IMG/VR virus record: IMGVR_UViG_3300020595_000074
Span: 1 to 40,262 of that record
From: a virus
Length of the DNA: 40,262 bases
Strand: one strand, 5' to 3'
In this document: positions 14,618-21,456 of the stretch, one piece after another
Numbering within the stretch: the stretch's first letter is position 1
How the letters are laid out: the number at the start of each line of letters is the position of its first letter
Position numbers and translations under genes: made by a program
Notes under the pieces: generated by a model
The model's input: only the letters and a program-made list of their open reading frames with translations
Told to the model about the DNA's origin: nothing
The model's database searches: none

Positions 14618-14943
14618 TGCCGTATCAATTCTTAATCACATCAACAGGTTCGTTTCAACATGGAACCGAGCATGTTCAATACAAGGATCTTGCTCACGCA
14701 GAGGAGCTTCCAGAAAACTTTGAGGATGCATGTCACATGGCATATGATCATTGCAAAGATTGCACATCTATTCGTGTGCTTCGATTAGATCCCGACACCT
14801 TGACGTTTGAGGATTGCACTGAGCGAGTTGCATTCTTTGTGGCGCAAAACTTATTGGATCTCAGGGACGAGGAGTATGGTTTTCCTGAGTGGACACAAGA
14901 AGCGTTCGACGCGCTCGAGCCTGTATTGGAGGGGGATTACTAA
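14614..14943 (+). CDS. Hypothetical acidic protein (109 aa)
   Basis: 109 aa; its ATG overlaps the previous stop (ATGA). The sequence is acidic with scattered cysteines and histidines (ACHMAYDHCKDC, FEDCTERVAFF) that could bind a metal, though no known finger pattern fits. It ends TAATG into the next gene. No family recognised. Confidence 0.6.
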   Translation: MMPYQFLITSTGSFQHGTEHVQYKDLAHAEELPENFEDACHMAYDHCKDCTSIRVLRLDPDTLTFEDCTERVAFFVAQNLLDLRDEEYGFPEWTQEAFDALEPVLEGDY

Positions 14944-15143
14944 TGTCAAAGATACCTCAAGTTTACCGCGTGGTCGTCGAAGGATTGGTCAGTGAAGTAC
15001 ATTATGTCGAGGCGATTGGCGAGCACTATGCCTCGTCGGAAGCCTACTGTGAGTTCATGGCTAGAACGAAAGCTGTAACAGGTTTGGTTGTCCGAACTGA
15101 TATGGTTCCAGAAGAGGAGGTCGAAGAACATGTCGGATATTAA
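14943..15143 (+). CDS. Hypothetical protein (66 aa)
   Basis: 66 aa from the ATG overlapping the previous stop. It is alpha/beta with a strand-helix pattern (VYRVVVEGLVSEVHYVEAIGEH, SSEAYCEFMARTKAVTGLVVRT) and an acidic end. It overlaps the next start by 14 nt. No family recognised; the operon junctions make it likely to be real. Confidence 0.55.
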   Translation: MSKIPQVYRVVVEGLVSEVHYVEAIGEHYASSEAYCEFMARTKAVTGLVVRTDMVPEEEVEEHVGY

Positions 15144-15408
15144 AGTAAAATGTTTGACCACTGGCGATGTTTTGTCGTGGTCAATGGATCGAGTTCTTTG
15201 CGAAATCAATCGAGATCGCTCGGACGATTGGACGCCTTATGATGAAACAGATTGGCAAGAAGGTTGGTTTGAATGGGTGAGTGGTGAGTTCTATGTATTG
15301 CACCACGATACTCCTGCCTATCATGACATCAAAACTCTCACGGCGGACAGAATAGAAGCGGTGTTGGATGAAGTGTTTAGCAATATCTTTGGTGATTGCT
15401 ATGGTTAA
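15130..15408 (+). CDS. Hypothetical protein (92 aa)
   Basis: 92 aa from the ATG at 15130, which is preceded by GGAGG inside the previous gene. It begins with a beta-like VKCLTTGDVLSWSMDRV and has an acidic, Trp-rich middle (DDWTPYDETDWQEGWFEWVSGEF). High negative charge and several aromatics suggest a small inhibitor or mimic protein, but this is only composition. It overlaps the next gene by 8 nt. Confidence 0.55.
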   Translation: MSDIKVKCLTTGDVLSWSMDRVLCEINRDRSDDWTPYDETDWQEGWFEWVSGEFYVLHHDTPAYHDIKTLTADRIEAVLDEVFSNIFGDCYG

Positions 15409-15631
15409 ATTCTGGACAGTTCTTCTACTAACTTATCATGCAGGAACCGATGACCGAGAGCCGATGATCTCGAGCATCCTCCTGCCTTCCATGGAAATAT
15501 GCGGTGATGTGATGGACGACTTCTATCCGACGATCTTCGCGCATTATCCTGATAGCATGGCTCAATGCCTAGAAACCGCAGAGAAGTCTACAACTATGAC
15601 AAGTCCTCTGCCTAAATTAAGACCATTTTAA
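15401..15631 (+). CDS. Hypothetical protein (76 aa)
   Basis: 76 aa if the ATG at 15401 is used, eight bases before the upstream stop. The N-terminus MVKFWTVLLLTYHAG is mildly hydrophobic but has no clear signal peptide. Three cysteines are scattered. No family recognised. The least secure coding call in this battery, supported by the continuous overlapping arrangement. Confidence 0.45.
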   Translation: MVKFWTVLLLTYHAGTDDREPMISSILLPSMEICGDVMDDFYPTIFAHYPDSMAQCLETAEKSTTMTSPLPKLRPF

Positions 15632-15645
15632 AAAAGGAAACAATC

Positions 15646-15843
15646 ATGAATAAAGAAGAAATAAACGTGGTGCAAGTAGCACTAGATCACCTGCTCGAGA
15701 TGCAACAAGAACTGTTCGATGAGCATGCTCAGAAGAGCCGCAGTTCGTTGACTGTCAACGATTGGGATGAGATGGCAACGTTCTCACGTAGGATAGCTGT
15801 GATCAAAGGTCTTCAATACGATGTAACAGGAGGGAAATACTGA
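15646..15843 (+). CDS. Hypothetical helical protein (65 aa)
   Basis: 65 aa, helical throughout (INVVQVALDHLLEMQQELFDEH, WDEMATFSRRIAVIKGL), with a likely two-helix hairpin. The AAAAAAGGAAACAATC leader gives a strong ribosome site. Family not recognised. Confidence 0.55.
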   Translation: MNKEEINVVQVALDHLLEMQQELFDEHAQKSRSSLTVNDWDEMATFSRRIAVIKGLQYDVTGGKY

Positions 15844-15845
15844 AC

Positions 15846-16070
15846 ATGAGTATGTCCGCAAAGATTAAATTGTTTAGCCACAACGATAAGCTAATATCCA
15901 CCACTACTATAAGTGACGAACATTATGGACACCTTGATTGCGATGAGTTTGTGACGAACGCATGGAGGATGGCCGATAAGATGGCGTTCCACCTGTCAGA
16001 AGGAGACTTCTGGCGATTGAGTATGTCTGTCGATCTAGATGTGAGGGGAGAGTACCAATGTACCAAGTAA
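15846..16070 (+). CDS. Hypothetical protein (74 aa)
   Basis: 74 aa, two bases after the previous stop, behind AGGAGGGAAAT. It is alpha/beta with several His and Asp. The last 13 nt overlap the next gene. No family recognised. Confidence 0.52.
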   Translation: MSMSAKIKLFSHNDKLISTTTISDEHYGHLDCDEFVTNAWRMADKMAFHLSEGDFWRLSMSVDLDVRGEYQCTK

Positions 16071-16447
16071 CATGGAGCAGGGAACGATCTCTGCCGCACG
16101 ATATGGTCAGGAAGTTTGAGACATGGAAGGAGGTTCAGTCTTGGAAGGCTGACCTCGATGCTCGAGACGACGTCATGGATTGGACGATTGCTTTGATTGT
16201 CGATAGTAGGTTTGAAGACCAGGCTCGAGTGGATACTCACGCGGACAAAGAAAAATCTGCATTGATAACTAACATCTGTCGAGTTCTCCCTGACAATCTA
16301 ACCGACGAGGAAGTGCCCGCTGCCTTAATGACAATCGGCTCGGTCTATGCCAACTCACCCGAGGAAATGGCAGGATTATTTTGTCTGCTCCAGGAGATTA
16401 CTCAACGTATGCTTGAAACAAAACCCGAAGAAAGGACACATCACTGA
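16058..16447 (+). CDS. Hypothetical protein (129 aa)
   Basis: 129 aa with a start inside the end of the previous gene and a GGGGAGAG ribosome site. The N-terminal half is basic with Trp-containing helices (RKFETWKEVQSWKADLDARD) and the C-terminal half is a helical bundle (VPAALMTIGSVYANSPEEMAGLFCLLQEITQRML). It shares one base with the following ATG (TGATG). Unrecognised. Confidence 0.58.
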   Translation: MYQVTWSRERSLPHDMVRKFETWKEVQSWKADLDARDDVMDWTIALIVDSRFEDQARVDTHADKEKSALITNICRVLPDNLTDEEVPAALMTIGSVYANSPEEMAGLFCLLQEITQRMLETKPEERTHH

Positions 16448-16803
16448 TGGACGATCAGGAAAAAATCGAGAAGTACCAAGACATTTATAAAGAAGCTTGG
16501 GACAGGCAGAATAAAATCGACCGCAAAGAAAACCCTTTGGCTCGGGGACCATCGCCCATGACACGAAGGGCGTTGGACAATGCGAAACGCGGAACAAGTA
16601 CACGCATTCGCACAGATCAGGTGCCTTCAACTACGCTCGAGAACATTTCTCCAGAGGATCGCCCATTATCGAAGTCCGCAACACTGATTAACAACATGAT
16701 GCTGACAACTGACATGACTTTGCAAGAGATGTCGGAAGAACTTAGAACCTCGCGCCACTCTGTGAGCTACATCAAGAAACGCTACGGCTTGCCGCGAACT
16801 TAA
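16447..16803 (+). CDS. Small protein with C-terminal helix-turn-helix-like region
   Basis: 118 aa. The first 60 residues are charged and disordered-looking. The C-terminal 35 residues (TDMTLQEMSEELRTSRHSVSYIKKRYGLPRT) have the spacing of a helix-turn-helix: helix, tight turn, then a recognition helix RHSVSYIKKRYG. It may bind DNA as a phage regulator or bind TerS-type sites. The call is by pattern only. Confidence 0.55.
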   Translation: MDDQEKIEKYQDIYKEAWDRQNKIDRKENPLARGPSPMTRRALDNAKRGTSTRIRTDQVPSTTLENISPEDRPLSKSATLINNMMLTTDMTLQEMSEELRTSRHSVSYIKKRYGLPRT

Positions 16804-16822
16804 ATTAAATAGGAAAACAAAC

Positions 16823-17104
16823 ATGACTTTAAATAATGCATTCAATACCACCCCTTTCAATGTAATCATTGAAGATTTGAGCTACACGAACAGTGCCTTC
16901 GGTCAGAACGAACAGGGCGACGTCGTGTTCTTCAACAATCGCCTGGTCAACAAGCTTAATCTTGACCTAGGAGATATTGTCGTTGCACATTGCATCCCAA
17001 ACTACGAGGACAAGCGACACGAAACTCCTTGGAGAGCGATCCGAGTAACAAGTACCATGAAAGACGATGGGCAATTCGAGGACGTGGGCACCGAGAATGA
17101 GTGA
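16823..17104 (+). CDS. Small OB-like beta protein
   Basis: 93 aa behind an AATAGGAAAACAAAC leader. The middle section (SAFGQNEQGDVVFFNNRLVNKL, LDLGDIVVAHCIPNYEDK, TPWRAIRVTST) has the strand order and Gly positions of an OB/cold-shock type barrel, with FGQN and DVVFF recalling the RNP-like strands. This suggests nucleic acid binding. I have no specific family name for it. Confidence 0.55.
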   Translation: MTLNNAFNTTPFNVIIEDLSYTNSAFGQNEQGDVVFFNNRLVNKLNLDLGDIVVAHCIPNYEDKRHETPWRAIRVTSTMKDDGQFEDVGTENE

Positions 17105-17107
17105 AGC

Positions 17108-17136
17108 TTGCGCCCCACTACCAGATATCGTATAAG
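17108..17136 (+). promoter_or_regulatory. Candidate promoter ahead of the ribbon-helix-helix gene
   Basis: TTGCGC (17108-17113) and TATAAG (17131-17136; 5 of 6) are separated by exactly 17 nt, in the 55-nt gap before the 51-aa gene, which also has a perfect AGGAGGT ribosome site. Confidence 0.45.
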
Positions 17137-17159
17137 CTACCTACAAATAGGAGGTCATT

Positions 17160-17315
17160 ATGGCTCGAGAAAGAATGGAAGAAAACGATAAGCAGAAATT
17201 TCAGAACGTCGGCTTATTAAAAGAGGATCATGATTTGCTTCGCGAACTGGCGGAGCGGGAACAGAGATCCATGGCTAGGCAGCTATCGGTGTTAATTCGA
17301 AAAGCGGTTGCTTAA
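17160..17315 (+). CDS. Ribbon-helix-helix DNA-binding protein (51 aa)
   Basis: 51 aa: MARERMEENDKQKFQNVG, then LKEDHDLLRELAEREQRS and MARQLSVLIRKAVA. The strand followed by two amphipathic helices with LRELAEREQRSMARQLSVLIRKA is the Arc/MetJ/CopG pattern. Such dimers repress small phage or plasmid operons by inserting the paired strands into the major groove. AGGAGGT lies 5 nt before the ATG and a promoter-like element lies just upstream, so it may regulate itself and the PP-loop gene 3 nt downstream. It is a candidate ligand for the GTACTCA array. Confidence 0.75.
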   Translation: MARERMEENDKQKFQNVGLLKEDHDLLRELAEREQRSMARQLSVLIRKAVA

Positions 17316-17318
17316 AAA

Positions 17319-18122
17319 GTGAACCCGTACATTCTCCCTGACAATAATGTATTGATATCATTCAGCGGTGGTCGTACCAGTGGCTATATGTTACATCAAA
17401 TACTAGAAGCAAACGGGGGTTTGCCTGACACAACCAAGATTGTGTTCACAAACACTGGCAGAGAAGACGACGCTACACTCGATTTTGTTCGAGACTGTAG
17501 CGTTCGTTGGAACTGCGCCATTGACTGGCTTGAGTATAGAAGAGTTGATGGCAAAGTAGCATTCGAAAAAGTAAATCACAACAGTGCGAGTAGAAAGGGA
17601 GAACCTTTTGAGGCAGTATTGTCTAGCTCTGGGATTTTGCCTAACGTTTTTCGTCGTTACTGCACTCAAGAATTAAAAGTGAGAACCATAAAAAGATATC
17701 TTGTGTCCCTTGGATGGAAGAGATGGATAAACACTGTAGGCATCCGAGCGGATGAAGTACATAGGGTTAAGATTTCTAAAGAAAAAAGATGGACGAACTG
17801 GTACCCGTTGCACGAGGCTCAAGCTACGAAGAGCACTGTGATGGATTTTTGGAAGCAACAACCTTTTGATCTCCAAGTAAAACCTGGTTCGGGAAACTGT
17901 GTCGGATGTTTCTTGAAAAGTGAAGCGACGTTAGCATCGTTATGGAGGGAGAACCCCGAACATATGCAATGGTGGTCTGACCAGGAGAAGTTGAAGGAGG
18001 CCACGTTCCATCAGAAAAGAAGTTACGCTGAATTAGGATCGTTTGTTGATAGACAGGCTGATTGGATTTTTGAGGACGTGGATTACTTGTGCCAAGTAGA
18101 CGATGGAGAATGCACTGGATAA
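17319..18122 (+). CDS. PAPS-reductase-like PP-loop enzyme
   Basis: 267 aa from a GTG 3 nt after the previous stop. The N-terminus carries the PP-loop SGGRTS (residues 16-21) within VLISFSGGRTSGYML, then IVFTNTGREDDATLDF, both typical of the PAPS reductase/adenine nucleotide alpha-hydrolase family. Later motifs are YCTQELKVR (C115), GIRADEVHR and the pair NCVGC (C194, C197), with C258 and C265 near the end, so a metal or iron-sulfur site is possible. Phage members of this family are widespread and their substrate is unresolved; sulfur transfer to nucleic acid or assimilation of sulfate are options. It lacks the C-terminal ECGLH motif of true CysH enzymes. Confidence 0.8.
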   Translation: MNPYILPDNNVLISFSGGRTSGYMLHQILEANGGLPDTTKIVFTNTGREDDATLDFVRDCSVRWNCAIDWLEYRRVDGKVAFEKVNHNSASRKGEPFEAVLSSSGILPNVFRRYCTQELKVRTIKRYLVSLGWKRWINTVGIRADEVHRVKISKEKRWTNWYPLHEAQATKSTVMDFWKQQPFDLQVKPGSGNCVGCFLKSEATLASLWRENPEHMQWWSDQEKLKEATFHQKRSYAELGSFVDRQADWIFEDVDYLCQVDDGECTG

Positions 18123-18150
18123 ATAAATATTTATATGGTACTATAAAAAT

Positions 18151-18250
18151 AGAAACAAGCCGTCCTATTAGTTTTGTTAAAGACATAGTGCCTAATTAAT
18201 TGGTTTGTTTCTACTGAATTGCTCGGTTGGTTCCGCCTGTGTGACCGACC
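18151..18250 (+). ncRNA. Structured intergenic region, possible small RNA or 3' UTR
   Basis: Two stems precede the terminator. AGAAACAAGCC (18151-18161) pairs with GGTTTGTTTCT (18202-18212) with one G-U pair, enclosing a nested ATTAG/CTAAT. GGTTGGTT (18225-18232) pairs with GACCGACC (18243-18250) with two G-U pairs. A TATAAA at 18142 could start a short transcript. It may equally be the folded 3' end of the PP-loop mRNA. Confidence 0.4.
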
Positions 18251-18259
18251 ATCTAACTA

Positions 18260-18285
18260 AGCCCCCTTATGGGGGCTATTTTTTT
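18260..18285 (+). terminator. Rho-independent terminator between convergent units
   Basis: AGCCCCC and GGGGGCT pair perfectly around TTAT, followed by A and seven T. It ends the rightward transcript and overlaps the stop codon of the convergent 80-aa gene at 18276. Confidence 0.92.
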
Positions 18286-18518
18286 GCCTCAAACTTTGTA
18301 CCCTTTTTGCCTCGAGCTAGACGTTCGGGTTCTTTACTGTACCCTCGGATCTGAGTGACGTTATGACGTTTCATTTCTGTGAGGAGCGCATTAGCCACGC
18401 CAGGATCTAAACCTGCCAGATCTTCGAGAGCTTTGGTTGCGGTCTTATCGTTCATCCAACCTCTTCGTCGAGAGCAGAACGTTTCGATTACTTGATCGTG
18501 GGTTTTAGACTTAGCCAT
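18276..18518 (-). CDS. Hypothetical basic protein downstream of SNF2 helicase (80 aa)
   Basis: 80 aa, very basic, starting MAKSKTHDQVIETFCSRRRGW and ending in a Lys/Arg-rich tail (LARGKKGTKFEAKK). The helical middle (TATKALEDLAGLDPGVANALLTEMKR) looks like a small DNA-binding domain. It overlaps the helicase gene by 31 nt and is co-transcribed, so it may help the helicase on DNA. Family not recognised. Confidence 0.6.
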   Translation of the reverse strand: MAKSKTHDQVIETFCSRRRGWMNDKTATKALEDLAGLDPGVANALLTEMKRHNVTQIRGYSKEPERLARGKKGTKFEAKK

Positions 18519-19957
18519 TGTTTAGCCTCTTCTCCTAATACTTTAGCACCGATGTCTATCTTGGCGCGTAAAGCTTTAACTATCTGCTCATCTATACTAC
18601 CTTCACAGATCAGATCAATGTAGGTTACGTTATTCTTTTGACCAATCCGATGAGCACGATCCTCTGATTGAATGCGCGTCTCTAGATTGAAATCGTTTGC
18701 GTAGTATACCACGAGATTAGCTTCGGTCAAAGTCAACCCATACCCTGCGGTTGCAGGATTGCCCACGAAATATTTGAGCGGATGGTTGGGGTTCTGAAAA
18801 TTCTTAACGATATCATTACGATCATCGTCTGATGTGTCCCCGAAGTATGCGGCAGCCGAACCCTCACCGAACTTCTTGTTCAACATTTCTGTCATACCTA
18901 TGATGTCATGGCGGAACCTAGACCAGATGATTGCTTTACCATCGTGCTCGTTGATGATCTCTTCCAATGCATCCATTCTTTTGGATGGGAAGTACATCAT
19001 CTCACCTTCGTCTGTCTTCAGATGCCCAGACATAATCTGTTGAAGGCGAAGCATCTGTGTGATTACAGCAGGGGCAGTAGCCATCTCACCATTCTCGAGT
19101 AAAACCATGGCGTGTCTTCGGATCTGTTCGTACATGTTCAATTGTTCTTTGGTCATGCCAACATATCGAGCGGTGTATATTTTATCAGGGAGATCCAGAC
19201 AATCCTTCTTGAGTACCCGAAAGGAGAACATGTCTATTCTTTTGGTTAGCTCGTCTAGGTTTCTGAACCCAACAATCTGTTGGAAGGCTGTGTGCCCCAT
19301 GGTTCTACGTTGCACTACAGCATATCGACCTTGGAACGAGTAGTATGACTCGTGTCCCAAAAGCCCTGGTCTAAGGAACTCGCACTGTGAATAAATATCC
19401 ATTGGACTTTTTGTTACTGGAGATCCAGTTAATAGTCTTCTGTACTTGAAACCTGCGGCGATTTTCATTAAAGCTTTAGAGCGCTTGGCTTTGTGGTTTT
19501 TGATCGTGGTTGACTCATCAATAGCAATTAATCCGTTGTGACCGAGCGCACGAGCCATCCAGGTCCCTGCCTTCTGACCCTTGATGGAAGAGAACGCCTC
19601 GACATTCATAACAAATATAGTCAGGCCATCGAAGTCATCCTGGACCGAGCGCATTTCTTCTGTCTGTTTCTTATTGGGACCTGACACCCAACGAATCACT
19701 CGGTACTTCACATCATCAGACATATGCTCTGGTATTTCTTTTGAAACCCAGTTACGATACACTCCTTTGGGAGCGAGGACTAAAGCGAAGTCAATCTGTC
19801 TATCTTGATACAACATACCTATGTTATCTAAGAGGACTTTGGACTTGCCTGTCCCCATCTCCATGAACAGACCGAACTCTGGTCTGTCCCAACCAAACTT
19901 TAACGCATCGTTCTGATGGTTAAATGGTTTCATTTTAAATTTGTAGTTGACATCCAT
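18488..19957 (-). CDS. SNF2-type superfamily 2 DNA helicase/translocase
   Basis: 489 aa from the ATG at 19957, with GGAG 7 nt upstream; a GTG at 19960 is directly adjacent. Motif I is MGTGKS (about residues 34-39), motif II is DEST (about 147-150), motif III is LTGSP, and motif VI is QSEDRAHRIGQ (about 430-440), all standard for SNF2 ATPases. Phage SNF2 proteins remodel or unwind DNA during replication or recombination. It is transcribed away from the replication operon but adjoins it head to head, so both may be controlled from the 77-bp gap. The C-terminus is short, with no extra targeting domain. Confidence 0.9.
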   Translation of the reverse strand: MDVNYKFKMKPFNHQNDALKFGWDRPEFGLFMEMGTGKSKVLLDNIGMLYQDRQIDFALVLAPKGVYRNWVSKEIPEHMSDDVKYRVIRWVSGPNKKQTEEMRSVQDDFDGLTIFVMNVEAFSSIKGQKAGTWMARALGHNGLIAIDESTTIKNHKAKRSKALMKIAAGFKYRRLLTGSPVTKSPMDIYSQCEFLRPGLLGHESYYSFQGRYAVVQRRTMGHTAFQQIVGFRNLDELTKRIDMFSFRVLKKDCLDLPDKIYTARYVGMTKEQLNMYEQIRRHAMVLLENGEMATAPAVITQMLRLQQIMSGHLKTDEGEMMYFPSKRMDALEEIINEHDGKAIIWSRFRHDIIGMTEMLNKKFGEGSAAAYFGDTSDDDRNDIVKNFQNPNHPLKYFVGNPATAGYGLTLTEANLVVYYANDFNLETRIQSEDRAHRIGQKNNVTYIDLICEGSIDEQIVKALRAKIDIGAKVLGEEAKQWLSLKPTIK

Positions 19958-19981
19958 CACATATCTCCACTATTGTCTTCA

Positions 19982-20010
19982 TTACGGATAGCATGAGGCT
20001 ACCGCATAAT
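19982..20010 (+). promoter_or_regulatory. Weak candidate promoter for the replication operon
   Basis: CATAAT (20005-20010; 5 of 6) lies 17 nt after a poor -35, TTACGG (19982-19987), in the short gap between the divergent SNF2 and replication genes. GAGGT precedes the ATG at 20035. Confidence 0.35.
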
Positions 20011-20034
20011 GCAACCCTGAAGAGGTAAAAACTT

Positions 20035-20595
20035 ATGACTGATATATTTGAAGACATATTCGACGAAGCTGACGCAGTTAGCCAGATCGATACAGGAACT
20101 GGAAAGCAACTCAGCCAACTGGTTCGAAGCCTCCGCAACGTTGAGCAACAGATCGACGATACGGAGCAACATTTAAAAGCATTGAAGCAAGAGAAGCATA
20201 AGCTCTCTGTGGAGAACATCCCTGCGTTAATGGATGAGATGGGTGTGGAACGATTAGATGTAGACGGCATGTCCGTTGAGCGTCGTATGATCGTAGCTGC
20301 CTCTATACCTGTCGCTAATAAAGACGATGCGTTTGCATGGTTAAGAACCAATGGCCTAGATGATATCATCAAGAACGATATCACTGTGTCCTTTGGCAAG
20401 GGCGAAGACAATGTAGCGGGAGATGTCGTTGGCATGCTACAGAGTAAAGGTTTTGATCCCAAGACCAAGACCCACGTTCACCCATCCACATTAAAGGCGT
20501 TCGTTAAAGAGCGCATCACTGATGGCAAACCTATCGACCTCGATCTATTCGGGGCATTCATTTCTAACACCGCAGTAATCAAGAGGAAATCATAA
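20035..20595 (+). CDS. Coiled-coil replication-operon protein, unknown function
   Basis: 186 aa. An acidic N-terminus is followed by a coiled coil (LSQLVRSLRNVEQQIDDTEQHLKALKQEKHKL), then an alpha/beta domain with MSVERRMIVAASIPV, AFAWLRTNGLDDIIKNDITVSFGKGED and VHPSTLKAFVKERI. This architecture is common directly upstream of phage SSB-like genes, where it is annotated as hypothetical. The stop overlaps the SSB-like ATG by one base. Probably a partner of SSB or a replication mediator; this is inferred from position only. Confidence 0.7.
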   Translation: MTDIFEDIFDEADAVSQIDTGTGKQLSQLVRSLRNVEQQIDDTEQHLKALKQEKHKLSVENIPALMDEMGVERLDVDGMSVERRMIVAASIPVANKDDAFAWLRTNGLDDIIKNDITVSFGKGEDNVAGDVVGMLQSKGFDPKTKTHVHPSTLKAFVKERITDGKPIDLDLFGAFISNTAVIKRKS

Positions 20596-21389
20596 TGGCT
20601 AATGAAGTAGCAACGAAAAAAAATGCAGAGTTAAGCACAGACTTGATGGATGATATCCTAGAGTTTGCAGGAGAAGGTGCCGCGTTTGGTGCAGATGAGA
20701 TGCAGATCCCATTCATCCGTGCGTTACAGGCTCTGTCACCACAACTAAACAAAAAGAAACCTGAGTACATCGATGGTGCGGAGCAAGGAGATTTGTTCAA
20801 TACTGTCACTGGTCAGGTATGGAAGGGAGAAGAAGGGGTCACGATCATCCCCTGCTACCAAGTAACAAAGTATCTAGAGTTTACACCTCGTGATATGGGT
20901 GGTGGTTTCCGCGGAGAGATATCTCCAACCAATCCTGTTCTACAACAGACGACACGTCAGGGTTCCAAAGAACTGTTGCCGACTGGTAATGAACTGGTTA
21001 AATCTGATCAACACTATTGCTTGGTGTTGGATGGCGAAGGATCATTCCAACCTGCTGTGATCGACATGAAGTCTACGCAGTTGAAGGTCAGTCGTCGTTG
21101 GAAGACACAGATTGCAATGCAAAAGATCAAACACCCAAAGACTGGGCAGATGATTACGCCTCCATTGTTCGCAACAGAATGGAAGATTACTACTGTTGAA
21201 GAAAGCAATGACCAGGGTTCGTGGTTCAATCCATCCGTTGAGAAGGTGGGATTAGTTGGTGAACGTGACCTAATGCTCGAGGCAAAAGCTTTCCGTGACT
21301 CTGTCGCGGCAGGCGATGCGAAGGCTGTAGCAGAGGAGAGTGTGCCAACCTCTTCATCTGTTGAACAGGATGACAGTATCCCGTTTTAA
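20595..21389 (+). CDS. Single-stranded DNA-binding-like protein with SSB-type tail
   Basis: 264 aa. A helical N-terminus leads to a beta-rich core (EEGVTIIPCYQVTKYLEFTPR, HYCLVLDGEGSFQPAVIDMKSTQLKVSRRW, FATEWKITTVEES) of OB character. The C-terminus is a Ser/Gln/Asp-rich linker ending DDSIPF, nearly identical to the DDDIPF tip of bacterial SSB that docks partner proteins. It is preceded by the coiled-coil gene and followed by a hairpin and the primase. The role of coating ssDNA and recruiting replication proteins is well supported by tail plus context; the core family is less certain. Confidence 0.75.
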   Translation: MANEVATKKNAELSTDLMDDILEFAGEGAAFGADEMQIPFIRALQALSPQLNKKKPEYIDGAEQGDLFNTVTGQVWKGEEGVTIIPCYQVTKYLEFTPRDMGGGFRGEISPTNPVLQQTTRQGSKELLPTGNELVKSDQHYCLVLDGEGSFQPAVIDMKSTQLKVSRRWKTQIAMQKIKHPKTGQMITPPLFATEWKITTVEESNDQGSWFNPSVEKVGLVGERDLMLEAKAFRDSVAAGDAKAVAEESVPTSSSVEQDDSIPF

Positions 21390-21398
21390 GCAGTCCTA

Positions 21399-21441
21399 GG
21401 GAACGGACTAGACGGGCAGTCATTAGCCCGTTCCCTTTTTT
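21399..21441 (+). terminator. Terminator or attenuator inside the replication operon
   Basis: GGGAACGG (21399-21406) pairs with CCGTTCCC (21428-21435), followed by six T. An alternative smaller stem uses ACGGGC and GCCCGT within the loop. The two exclusive foldings could reduce rather than abolish read-through into the primase gene. Confidence 0.65.
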
Positions 21442-21456
21442 CACTAGGAGCAATAC

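Noticed and set aside
18123-18275. tRNA in the structured gap
   Set aside because: Stems do not form a cloverleaf and no TTCGAAT-type T-loop is present.
19935-20468. Minus-strand 177-aa open frame
   Set aside because: Antisense to the coiled-coil replication gene, without a ribosome site, and Ser/Cys-rich as shadows are.
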